Positions 1 through 10,211 of a stretch of 64,000 bases of DNA are shown in pieces. The stretch lies in NCBI RefSeq assembly GCF_006716425.1, contig NZ_VFOZ01000001.1, positions 3,906,001 to 3,970,000 on the forward strand. Direction: 5' to 3'. Both the position numbers and the translations under genes were made by a program. The notes below the pieces were generated by a model that had not been told where the DNA came from, did no database searches, and saw only the letters and a list, made by a program, of their open reading frames with translations. Source of the DNA: Actinoallomurus bryophytorum. Its GTDB lineage: Bacteria > Actinomycetota > Actinomycetes > Streptosporangiales > Streptosporangiaceae. Within the stretch, counting starts at the first letter, position 1. Every line of letters begins with the position of its first letter.

Positions 1-193
1 CCTGTCTGCAGGAAGTTGTGATTGGTGTCCACCCGGGGAGCTCCTTCGTTTTGCCGGGTCGCCGGCCTGCGCGCGGAAATGGCAGTGGCGTGCGTCGCGA
101 AGGGCCACTCTAATGACATGACCATGGTCATCGAGCGTAAGCAAAGAAATTCAGGGAAAAGAGATCCTTATCCCGGAGAAGCGGAATGCCGCT
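1..193. other. Left-edge intergenic stretch
   Basis: No supported gene is seen in the first 190 bases. The only clear structure is a perfect 14-bp palindrome at 118-131, ATGACCATGGTCAT, which could be an operator, but nothing in the window shows which gene it would serve. The stretch from about 110 to 180 is visibly less GC-rich than its surroundings, as expected for a promoter region of a gene outside the window. Confidence 0.4.
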
Positions 194-421
194 TTAGTCG
201 CGGCGATGACGGCCTTCGTAAGGGGCCGGTATCGCATGCGAGTTCACCATGGCCGAGACCACCGGACCGCGTCCGAGCAGGCGGTCCAGCTCGCCACGGC
301 CGAGGAAGACGCCACGGCAGGCCGCGCACTCCTCCACCGCGACGCCGCCACGTTGAAAGCTGACCATTCCGGCGCCGCACTTGGGACATTGCAGCACGGC
401 GTCGGTCATTGTGTTCCCCAT
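194..421 (-). CDS. Small TFIIB-type zinc-ribbon protein
   Basis: The 75-residue product carries CPKCGAGM near the N-terminus and CAACRGVFLGRGEL about 20 residues later. This is the two-CXXC zinc-ribbon plus 'GVxLxxGEL' signature of the zf-TFIIB family of small bacterial proteins. Members are widespread in actinomycetes and their role is not established; nucleic-acid or protein binding is assumed. Translation could begin at the first ATG (421) or four codons later at 409. It stands alone, reading toward the left window edge. Confidence 0.8.
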   Translation of the reverse strand: MGNTMTDAVLQCPKCGAGMVSFQRGGVAVEECAACRGVFLGRGELDRLLGRGPVVSAMVNSHAIPAPYEGRHRRD

Positions 422-531
422 TTCCCCCGAGCGCCCCGACTGGGCGCGCCTTCATGCCGCGCGCGCCGGCACGGATTTCGCGTGCCGCCAAGAGTAGTCA
501 AGCCAATACGGCAATAGTCGCAGTGTTTACC

Positions 532-1779
532 TTAGGCTGGCGTGTCTTCTGCCTTGAGATGGTGTCGTAGAGCGGTACAGATGAGTGCGACCGGGGCATC
601 GCCCACCCGGGTCAGAACAACGACGCATTCGCGTGAGCCGGACGTGCGTAGCTCACGCCTCAGCTGTTCGATGTCGGCGGCGAATCCCCGCTTCTTGATC
701 GTCAAGGTGCCCGCGTCGTGTCTCCTTAGCGCGGCCCGCAGCCGTTTGACCGAGAAGGGCAGCACCTCGTGGATCTCGTAGCCGCGGGCGAAGGGCGTGG
801 CCCGCGACGCGTCAGAGGTGATGTAGGCGATGCGCGGGTCGGCCAGGGCGCCGTCGAGCGTCACCGCGACCTCGGCGACCAGATGAGCGCGGACGACCGC
901 CCCGTCCGGCTCGTACAGATAGCGCCGCCAGCCGGCCACCGGCGGTGGCCCGAGCCGCGGGTCCGCCACCATCGTGGCCGTCTCCGTGCCCTCGCGGAGT
1001 ACGGTCGCGCGCCGCAGCGTCGTCCCTGGTCGTGCGCCGGAAAGGCCGCCGAGCCAGAGCGCCGCCTCCTTGACGTCACCGCCGTCGGAGATCCACTCGG
1101 CCTCGGCGCCGGGCGGGACCACGTCGTGCGGGATGCCCGGCGCCACCTTCACACAGCCCGCCGGAGCCGCGCGGGCCAGACCGAGCACGGTCGTGAGCGA
1201 GGGTTCGTACGCCTCCGGGTTGAAGATCCTTCCACTGGCGCCGCGGCGCCCGGGGTCGGCGAAGACCGCGGCGTGGCCCGCCGGGTCCTGGACGGCGGCG
1301 TCGCCCGCGCGTACGGAGGCCGAGCCCTCCAGGCCGAACGCGCCCAGGTTCGCGCGAGCGACGGCGGCGGTCAGCGGGTCGAGGTCGACGCCGACCCCAC
1401 GGCAGCCGGCCAGGCCACGCGCGACCAGGTCAGCGCCGATGCCGCAGCCCAGGTCCAGGACGGAGCCCGCGGGGCTCCCGGTGTTCAGATGGGCGGCGAA
1501 ACGCCGCGCGCGATGCCGGGCGACGCTGGCCCGTGTGGCCTGTTCGAGGCCGGCCGGCGTGAAGTACATGCGGTCGGCCTCCGCGCCGAACTTGGCGCGC
1601 GCACGCAGCCGGAGGCGTATCTGCGTGAGAGCGGCGCCGACCAGCTCCGGCGAATGGCGTGCGCGCAACCGTGACGCCGTCGCGAGCAGCGCGTGCTCGC
1701 TGACGTCGGAGGCGCCCACCTCGCCGAGCAGGGCCCGGCCGCCGGGGGTGAGCAGCCCCTCGAAGGCGGCGATGTCCAC
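532..1779 (-). CDS. Class I SAM-dependent methyltransferase, THUMP-like C-terminal domain
   Basis: About 415 residues when read from GTG 1779, which begins VDIAAFEGLLTPGG as in actinomycete relatives; longer in-frame starts to 1884 would add a basic low-complexity tail and are less likely. A SAM-binding core is seen with motif I VLDLGCGIGADLVA followed by GVDLDPLTAAVARANL and FADPGRR. The C-terminal part fits the THUMP-like domain annotated in this actinobacterial family. The substrate is unknown; RNA is plausible from the domain. It is divergent from groES, about 300 bp away, and probably has its own promoter. Confidence 0.85.
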   Translation of the reverse strand: MDIAAFEGLLTPGGRALLGEVGASDVSEHALLATASRLRARHSPELVGAALTQIRLRLRARAKFGAEADRMYFTPAGLEQATRASVARHRARRFAAHLNTGSPAGSVLDLGCGIGADLVARGLAGCRGVGVDLDPLTAAVARANLGAFGLEGSASVRAGDAAVQDPAGHAAVFADPGRRGASGRIFNPEAYEPSLTTVLGLARAAPAGCVKVAPGIPHDVVPPGAEAEWISDGGDVKEAALWLGGLSGARPGTTLRRATVLREGTETATMVADPRLGPPPVAGWRRYLYEPDGAVVRAHLVAEVAVTLDGALADPRIAYITSDASRATPFARGYEIHEVLPFSVKRLRAALRRHDAGTLTIKKRGFAADIEQLRRELRTSGSRECVVVLTRVGDAPVALICTALRHHLKAEDTPA

Positions 1780-1915
1780 CCGATGACGGTAGCGGCACGT
1801 CGCAGCGCCGGGAGACGAGCGAGAGCACGGTCTGTGGAGCGGTCCCACGGCGATCCTCAAGATCAGGTCGTCGGTGCAGGTCACAAGACTCAGGCCCGAT
1901 GCGGGCGGGCCCGTG

Positions 1916-1944
1916 TTGACGGGTTCCCGGCCACGGCATAATCT
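1916..1944 (+). promoter_or_regulatory. groES promoter, SigA/HrdB type
   Basis: A TTGACG -35 box (1916-1921) is followed after 17 bases by TAATCT (1939-1944); an overlapping alternative -10 is CATAAT at 1937-1942. It ends 6 bases before the CIRCE operator, so HrcA bound there would cover the transcription start. The elements are seen directly; activity is inferred. Confidence 0.65.
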
Positions 1945-1950
1945 CCATGA

Positions 1951-1977
1951 CTGGCACTCTCATCATCCGAGTGCCAA
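1951..1977 (+). promoter_or_regulatory. CIRCE operator (HrcA-binding site)
   Basis: The dyad is CTGGCACTC (1951-1959), nine spacer bases, then GAGTGCCAA (1969-1977). This matches the CIRCE consensus architecture of 9-bp arms and a 9-bp spacer, with one imperfect outer pair. CIRCE is the operator for the heat-shock repressor HrcA and typically lies in front of groES in actinomycetes. It is about 115 bp upstream of the groES start. Confidence 0.9.
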
Positions 1978-2092
1978 TCAAGCGACAGGCTGGTCTGGCA
2001 CCCGCGACGGCAGGCCACCGTGGTCGCGTCTCCAACATGCGGCTGGCCGCGAGGTCGGCCGAGGATACGCAATCGAAGGGGAAGGTCAGATC

Positions 2093-2404
2093 GTGTCGAC
2101 CGCCACCAAGGTTGTTCTCAAGCCGCTCGAGGACCGCATCGTCGTCCAGCCCCTCGAGGCCGAGCAGACAACTGCATCAGGTCTGGTGATTCCGGACACC
2201 GCCAAGGAGAAGCCCCAGGAGGGCACCGTCCTTGCCGTAGGCCCGGGACGCTTCGACGACAAGGGCGAGAAGCGCGTGCCGCTCGACGTCAAGGTCGGGG
2301 ATGTCGTGCTGTACAGCAAGTACGGCGGCACTGAGGTCAAGTACAACAACGAGGACTACCTCGTGTTGTCCGCTCGCGACGTGCTCGCCGTCGTCGAGAA
2401 GTAA
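2093..2404 (+). CDS. groES: Co-chaperonin GroES (Cpn10)
   Basis: The 103-residue product is the heptameric lid of the GroEL folding chamber in the cytosol. It begins [19 protein letters not shown] and contains the mobile-loop region [16 protein letters not shown] and the C-terminal [15 protein letters not shown], all typical of Cpn10. GTG 2093 is chosen because GGGGAAGG lies about 8 bases upstream and it gives the usual family length. It is followed by groEL after 92 bp containing a hairpin. Heat-shock control through HrcA is expected from the CIRCE site. Confidence 0.97.
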   Translation: MSTATKVVLKPLEDRIVVQPLEAEQTTASGLVIPDTAKEKPQEGTVLAVGPGRFDDKGEKRVPLDVKVGDVVLYSKYGGTEVKYNNEDYLVLSARDVLAVVEK

Positions 2405-2425
2405 CAACAGATACAGAGATGCACC

Positions 2426-2456
2426 GCCCCGGTCGGCCCCCACGGGCGGCCGGGGC
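2426..2456 (+). other. Intercistronic hairpin between groES and groEL
   Basis: GCCCCGG (2426-2432) pairs perfectly with CCGGGGC (2450-2456), with a further inner GCCC/GGGC stem. There is no T-run. Because groEL follows immediately, this is more likely an mRNA processing or stability element, or a partial attenuator, than a full terminator. Confidence 0.5.
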
Positions 2457-2472
2457 TGTGTGCGTCTGATGA

Positions 2473-4119
<1,647 letters not shown>

Positions 4120-4163
4120 TTTTCGGTCACCGATTTTCGGTCCCTGACCCGGGCTCGACATCG

Positions 4164-4201
4164 GAAGGCCCCCCGCCGCTTCGGAGCGGCCGGGGGCCTT
4201 C
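4164..4201 (+). terminator. Hairpin terminator after groEL1
   Basis: GAAGGCCCCC and GGGGGCCTTC form the outer stem with an inner GCCGC/GCGGC stem around TTCGGA. There is no T-tract, as is usual in actinomycetes. It lies 45 bp after the groEL1 stop. Confidence 0.8.
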
Positions 4202-4336
4202 TACCGTTTCCGTACCCAGCAGCCGGTTTTCGTTTTCAGGTTCGGCGGCGATCCCCGGGTCGACCTTGCGGGGGATGCCAATAATTTCCTCTTCGTCGGC
4301 GGTAGCCGGAACATGTGTTGCAAATGACACGTAGGC

Positions 4337-4374
4337 ATGACGTGCGGGAGTCACTCCGCTACGCTGAGTGAGAA
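4337..4374 (+). promoter_or_regulatory. Putative shbA promoter with CIRCE-like dyad
   Basis: ATGACG (4337-4342), 17 bases, and TACGCT (4360-4365) form a plausible vegetative promoter for the sigma-factor gene. Around the -10 box lies CACTC (4352-4356), nine bases, GAGTG (4366-4370), i.e. the inner half of a CIRCE element with the exact 9-bp spacing. The right arm GAGTGAGAA matches 7 of 9 CIRCE positions and the left arm only 5 of 9. The remainder of 4202-4457 holds no gene that I can support. Confidence 0.4.
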
Positions 4375-4457
4375 ATAGCCGCTCGATCGTGCACTGTGAC
4401 CATTCCGTTGTCATCAACGTGGCAGACAGGTGCGATCTCGGTGGGCATCATGCTCTC

Positions 4458-5096
4458 GTGACCGAGGGAGCAATCGCCGGGGCCACGTATCGGGGTGCTG
4501 CCGACGATCTACGGTTGAGCCGTCCGGCCAAGGGAGACGAAAACGATCTCCGTGACTTGACGAGTTTGGCTGTGCAGGGAGACCCGGCGGCTGTCGAGTC
4601 TCTTATCGGGCGTGTTCGTCCGATGATCGTCCGTTACTGCCGAGCGCGCCTTGGCCGGGTATCCGGGCAATACCACATCGCGGACGACGTGGCACAGGAG
4701 GTGTGCATCGCGGTCCTCGGGGCGCTGCCCCGATATCGCGACATGGGCCGGCCGTTCGCCTCATTCGTGTTCGGCATCGCATCGCACAAGATCGCCGATG
4801 CGTTGCGCAGTGCCATACGGGCGGCCGTGCCGACCGAGGACCTTCCGGACGGCCCCGACGAGCGGCCGGGACCGGAAGAGACCGTGGTGCGCTACATCGA
4901 GGCCGAACGCGCTCGTAGCCTGCTCGACCGGTTGCCCGACCACCAGCGGGAGCTCGTGCTGTTGAGGGTGGTCGCCGGACTCTCGGCGGAGGAGACCGGT
5001 AATGTACTCGGTATGTCAGCGGGGGCCGTACGTGTCGCACAGCATCGGGCAATCGCCCGGCTTCGAGTGATGGCAAGTGAGGAGTCGATCGCTTGA
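4458..5096 (+). CDS. shbA: RNA polymerase sigma factor, ShbA/SigD type (ECF-like)
   Basis: A 212-residue group 4 sigma factor. Region 2 is seen in IADDVAQEVCIAVLGALPRYRDMGRPFASFVFGIASHK-like sequence and region 4 in LVLLRVVAGLSAEETGNVLGMS followed by AVRVAQHRAIARL. The place between groEL1 and guaB, next to DUF5319, is that of M. tuberculosis SigD and Streptomyces ShbA; ShbA drives the principal sigma gene hrdB in S. griseus. GTG 4458 gives the family length, but no good ribosome site precedes it; TTG 4515 is an alternative. Its stop overlaps the TTG start of the next gene, so the two are translationally coupled. Confidence 0.88.
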   Translation: MTEGAIAGATYRGAADDLRLSRPAKGDENDLRDLTSLAVQGDPAAVESLIGRVRPMIVRYCRARLGRVSGQYHIADDVAQEVCIAVLGALPRYRDMGRPFASFVFGIASHKIADALRSAIRAAVPTEDLPDGPDERPGPEETVVRYIEAERARSLLDRLPDHQRELVLLRVVAGLSAEETGNVLGMSAGAVRVAQHRAIARLRVMASEESIA

Positions 5097-5800
5097 CTCG
5101 TGGTCGTACCGCCACTCCCGATCCGTTCGACCTCAGCGCCGTGAGCAGCAGCGATGAGTTGTTCGACGCCCTTTCCGAGCGTCGTTTCGCGGGCCTGAGC
5201 GCCGGCCGCACCGACGACCCCGCCGCCTCGCTTCTGGCGGCGCTGGCCGCGGATGTCGACCTGGGTGCGCCGCCCCTTCCCACTCCGTCCCGCGTCACGT
5301 GCGGGGTCCAGGGCTCCTGTCGCCGGGGTGTACGCGCGTTCGTCACCTTCGGTGTCGCGGCACTCGTGCTGACCTCGGCCGGAGCCGCCGCCGCGGGCGG
5401 CAACGACGTCGGCGCGATGGGCACCGATCACGGATCGGTGCAGCCGAAGGATTCGGAACGTTCCAATGAGAACGTCCAACACCATGATCCCGTGAGCGGG
5501 AGCATCTTCACCGGTGGTAGATCGCCTTCCCCGCACGCCGGGGACCGGCACCGCTCTCTGCCGCCTCCGGCCGAGCCCGACTCCGCGTCCGCCTCCGAGC
5601 CGGCGGGAGCCTCCGTCCCGGTCGTCGAGGACGGACCGAAGAAAGCTCCGGCCGACCAGCCGGAGTGGGAACACCCGGGGCGCCGGTGGACCTGGGAACA
5701 CCAGCGCTCGTCGGTGGGATCCCACCATCAGCGCTCGGCGGACCCGTCCTCGCCGCCGGAGCAGAAATCCGAGCCGGAGCCGACGCCGCCCACGTCCTGA
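5093..5800 (+). CDS. Single-pass membrane protein, putative anti-sigma factor (RsdA-like)
   Basis: 235 residues from TTG 5093, supported by AGTGAGGAG ending 8 bases upstream and by overlap with the sigma stop codon. The first ~80 residues form an acidic/mixed cytoplasmic domain with SSSDELFDALSERRF. One membrane segment lies at about 82-103, followed by a long Pro/Ser/Glu-rich presumably extracytoplasmic tail. The organisation matches RsdA, the membrane anti-SigD factor of mycobacteria. The assignment rests on position and topology more than on sequence. It should hold the sigma factor at the membrane until released, for example by proteolysis (inference). Confidence 0.7.
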   Translation: MTRGRTATPDPFDLSAVSSSDELFDALSERRFAGLSAGRTDDPAASLLAALAADVDLGAPPLPTPSRVTCGVQGSCRRGVRAFVTFGVAALVLTSAGAAAAGGNDVGAMGTDHGSVQPKDSERSNENVQHHDPVSGSIFTGGRSPSPHAGDRHRSLPPPAEPDSASASEPAGASVPVVEDGPKKAPADQPEWEHPGRRWTWEHQRSSVGSHHQRSADPSSPPEQKSEPEPTPPTS

Positions 5801-5928
5801 ACCTTTTGTCGAGGCGCGGCGGTCTCCCCGTCAGAGGGATCGGTAAAGGAATCGGTTTCGGATGGCCAGGCCTGAGGTGTCGGGGTCGCGGACCCTGCGG
5901 GCGGGACAGGGGATTTGTCAGAAGTCCT

Positions 5929-6315
5929 CTAGCTGGAGTGGCCTTCTTCGCTGTCGATGACACCGTCGACGTAGCCGCGGGCGTACTCCCAGCTGACGTA
6001 GTCGGTCGGCTCGGCGGCGATGGCGGGTTCGTGCACCCGGGCCATTCCCTGGTCGAGCAGGTGGCGCAGGTTGCCGTAGAGGAGTTCCCAGTCGATGTGA
6101 TGCGGCTTGCCGCAGTCGGTGCAGTCGACGGTGAGGCCCTTGATGCCCAGGGGTTCGAGCAGGGCGCGGAAGACCTCGAGGTCGGACAGATCCGCCAGGA
6201 CGTCCTCGCGCTCGGTCATGCTCAGCGGCGCGACCTCATCATCCAGGTCGCCGAGCGCGGCGGCCGGGTCCTCCGGATCATCCGCGAAGGGATCGAGTGG
6301 GGCGTCATCGTGCAC
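5929..6315 (-). CDS. DUF5319 family protein
   Basis: A 128-residue acidic protein starting at GTG 6315. It contains a CTDCGKPHHIDWELLYGNLRHLLDQG block with a CXXC pair, and ends near WEYARGYVDGVIDS. Family members sit between the SigD/ShbA locus and guaB in many actinobacteria, as here. No function is established. The CXXC plus His residues could bind a metal (inference). It is convergent with the putative anti-sigma gene. Confidence 0.85.
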   Translation of the reverse strand: MHDDAPLDPFADDPEDPAAALGDLDDEVAPLSMTEREDVLADLSDLEVFRALLEPLGIKGLTVDCTDCGKPHHIDWELLYGNLRHLLDQGMARVHEPAIAAEPTDYVSWEYARGYVDGVIDSEEGHSS

Positions 6316-6486
6316 AAACCCACGCTACTGTGCGGCGCAAGTCGGGGATGCCCCGTCCGGCACACGTACACGTCCGTCCGGGAATTTCACACCTTCGGTG
6401 CCCCCACGTACGCCTCGGGCCACCCGGCCGCCATTCGACCGGCGAACCCCGCCCCATGAAACCCCGCCCCCTATCGGCATTCGGCC

Positions 6487-6670
6487 CAGGCCCCGGCCCA
6501 AGCCCAAGCCCAGGCCCAAGCCCAAGCCCAAGCCCAGGCCCCGGCCCAAGCCCAAGCCCAGGCCCCGGCCCAAGCCCAAGCCCAGGCCCCGGCCCAAGCC
6601 CAAGCCCAGGCCCCGGCCCAAGCCCAAGCCCAAGCCCAGGCCCTGGCCCTGGCCCTGGCCCTGGCCAGGT
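6487..6670. repeat. 24-bp GC-rich minisatellite
   Basis: About six to seven head-to-tail copies of a unit reading CAGGCCCCGGCC followed by CAAGCCCAAGCC. One copy varies, and the array ends in a 6-bp GGCCCT run. Because 24 is a multiple of 3, every frame reads as a simple dipeptide repeat (PSPG, GLGR, AWAG), which makes spurious open frames. Confidence 0.9.
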
Positions 6671-6735
6671 GCCCGTCGTCATGCCGCCGGGCGGGATCTC
6701 CCTGCCGGACAGGCAGGTGGCCACCCTGGCGGACG

Positions 6736-7280
6736 GCCGGTCGGCCGCCGCGGCCTTTCGCGACCGCGTCCTCACGACGATCACCGTGGTGACCCGCGCG
6801 CAAGTGGGAAGCAGGCGGCCCGGCGGCTCTCTATCTGGCTTTGCGGGCGCGGCCGCAGGCCCATCCGCGGACCGGGACATTCCGCGGATCGGCCGGCGCC
6901 GGCTCTCATCGCTGCCCGGCCATGATCGCGGCCGGAATGTGTTCGCCGGGCGGGTGGCCGCCGTCGGTCGTCCGCGGCCGGCCGTCCGGGAGGCCGGTCG
7001 CCGCGGTCTTTCGCCGCCGCGGCCTCGCGGTGATCACCGTGGCGGGTGCCCGCGCCGGCGAGCCGGGAACGGGCGGTGGCTCCCTCGGCGTCTGTCCGGC
7101 TGAGCGCCCGCCGCGCGGGATCCACCGCGCGGCGGATGGGTACGAGGGCGTCCGGTCCGCTCCTGTTTCCTCGCGTAAAGCGCTCGGCCAGGCCCTCGCG
7201 GGTTCGCCGTTCTGGCAGGTCGGCCGCTGCCGTCTCTCGCCACGGTGTCCGTGTCGTGATCGTCGTGGTGGTGACCCCTC
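6736..7280. repeat. Three diverged direct repeats upstream of guaB
   Basis: Related blocks lie at about 6736-6800, 6992-7060 and 7214-7280. The first two share GGCCGGTCG, GCCGCGG, CTTTCGC and ATCACCGTGG in the same order. The third keeps GGTCGGCCGCTGCCG and CTCTCGCC, then GTGATCGTCGTGGTGG. Similarity between the first two extends further downstream, through GGGAA..GGCGG. Conceptual translations resemble each other only when a different frame is used for each copy, so the relationship is at DNA level. Confidence 0.65.
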
Positions 7281-7337
7281 GGTGGCCGGGGGACCCGCGG
7301 TAACGGCCACCGCAGGCGGGAGGGCACCCTAAGATGA

Positions 7338-8885
<1,548 letters not shown>

Positions 8886-8943
8886 GGGACCGGGCACCCC
8901 GTATGATCACGGCGGCTGAGCCCTGGAAGCGGAGAGGACGCAG

Positions 8944-10056
8944 ATGGCCGAGGTAGAGATCGGGCGTGGCAAGAGCGGCCGGCGTGCGTACGAGCTGGAT
9001 GAGATCGGCATCGTGCCCTCACGCCGCACTCGCGACCCGGAAGAGGTCAGCGTCGCCTGGCAGATCGACGCGTACCGCTTCGAGATGCCACTGGTCGTCG
9101 CCCCGATGGACAGCGTGGTCAGCCCCGACCTGGCGATCTCGATCGGCAAGCTCGGCGGGCTCGCGGCGCTCGACCTCGAAGGGCTCTGGACCCGCTACGA
9201 GAGCCCCGAGCCGCTGCTGGCCGAGATCACTTCGCTCGAGGACGGCACCGCGACCAGGCGGCTCCAGGAGCTGTACGCCGAGCCGATCAAGGAGGAGCTG
9301 ATCGGGCGGCGCATCAAGGAGATCCGTGACGCGGGGGTGACCGTGGCCGCGCGGCTGTCGCCGCAGCGGACCGCGCAGTACCACAAGGCGGTCATCGACG
9401 CCGGTGTCGACCTGTTCGTCATCCGTGGCACCACGGTCAGCGCCGAGCACGTCTCCGGCCGTTCGGAGCCGCTCAACCTCAAGCAGTTCATCTACGACCT
9501 CGACGTGCCGGTGATCGTCGGCGGCTGCGCCACCTACACGGCCGCCCTGCACCTCATGCGCACCGGCGCGGCGGGCGTGCTCGTCGGCTTCGGCGGTGGC
9601 TCGGGGCACACGACGCGTACGGTGCTCGGCGTCGCGGTGCCGATGGCCACCGCGGTCTCCGACGTCGCGGCGGCCCGGCGCGACTACCTCGACGAGTCCG
9701 GCGGACGCTACGTCCACGTCATCGCCGACGGCGGCATGCGGCAGTCCGGCGACATCGCCAAGGCCCTGGCGGTCGGCGCCGACGCGGTCATGGTCGGCTC
9801 GCCGTTCGCCCGCGCCGCGGAGGCGCCGGGACGCGGCTTCCACTGGGGCAGCGAGGCGCACCACGAGGAGCTTCCGCGCGGGGCGCGGCTCGAGGTCGGC
9901 TCGATCGGCACGCTCGAACAGATCCTTTACGGCCCCTCCAACGTCGCCGACGGCTCGATGAACCTCATCGGGGCCCTCCGCCGCGCCATGGCCACGTCCG
10001 GTTACTCCGACCTGAAGGAGTTCCAGCGCGTTCAGGTCGTGGTCGCACCGCACTAA
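8944..10056 (+). CDS. guaB3: GuaB3 family IMP dehydrogenase-related protein
   Basis: A 370-residue TIM-barrel paralogue of GuaB without CBS domains. It begins MAEVEIGRGKSGRRAYELDEIGIVP-like sequence and retains APMDSVVSPDLAISIGKLGG and the phosphate-binding IADGGMRQSGDIAKALAVGADAVMVG region. ATG 8944 is preceded by GGAGAGGA at 8931-8938. The family sits directly after guaB in most actinobacteria. Its catalytic role is less well defined than that of GuaB, though IMPDH activity has been reported for cyanobacterial GuaB3. Confidence 0.92.
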   Translation: MAEVEIGRGKSGRRAYELDEIGIVPSRRTRDPEEVSVAWQIDAYRFEMPLVVAPMDSVVSPDLAISIGKLGGLAALDLEGLWTRYESPEPLLAEITSLEDGTATRRLQELYAEPIKEELIGRRIKEIRDAGVTVAARLSPQRTAQYHKAVIDAGVDLFVIRGTTVSAEHVSGRSEPLNLKQFIYDLDVPVIVGGCATYTAALHLMRTGAAGVLVGFGGGSGHTTRTVLGVAVPMATAVSDVAAARRDYLDESGGRYVHVIADGGMRQSGDIAKALAVGADAVMVGSPFARAAEAPGRGFHWGSEAHHEELPRGARLEVGSIGTLEQILYGPSNVADGSMNLIGALRRAMATSGYSDLKEFQRVQVVVAPH

Positions 10057-10211
10057 CGGATCGGCCCCTTCGGTCAAATGTCCTGGTCAGGGCGTAGATC
10101 GGTAGTCGCGGGGCCTATCTGTCAACCCACCGCCCGCCGTTGTGACTGGACTGATGGCGACATAGCGTGGTCCATGCCGTGGTCATCAAGGCGACGCGAG
10201 GGAGTGCGCAC

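Noticed and set aside
4127-4417. 96-codon minus frame after groEL1
   Set aside because: It runs through the groEL1 terminator hairpin and has no ribosome site or recognisable domain.
6297-7103. Pro-Ser-Gly repeat frame (268 codons) and the opposite Gly-Leu/Ala-Trp repeat frames
   Set aside because: They arise because the 24-bp minisatellite has no stops in any frame. The non-repeat part has no recognisable domain and the related repeats downstream are in different frames.
10140-10168. Possible glpD promoter TTGTGA-N17-TAGCGT
   Set aside because: The -10 match is weak and no second line of evidence supports it.
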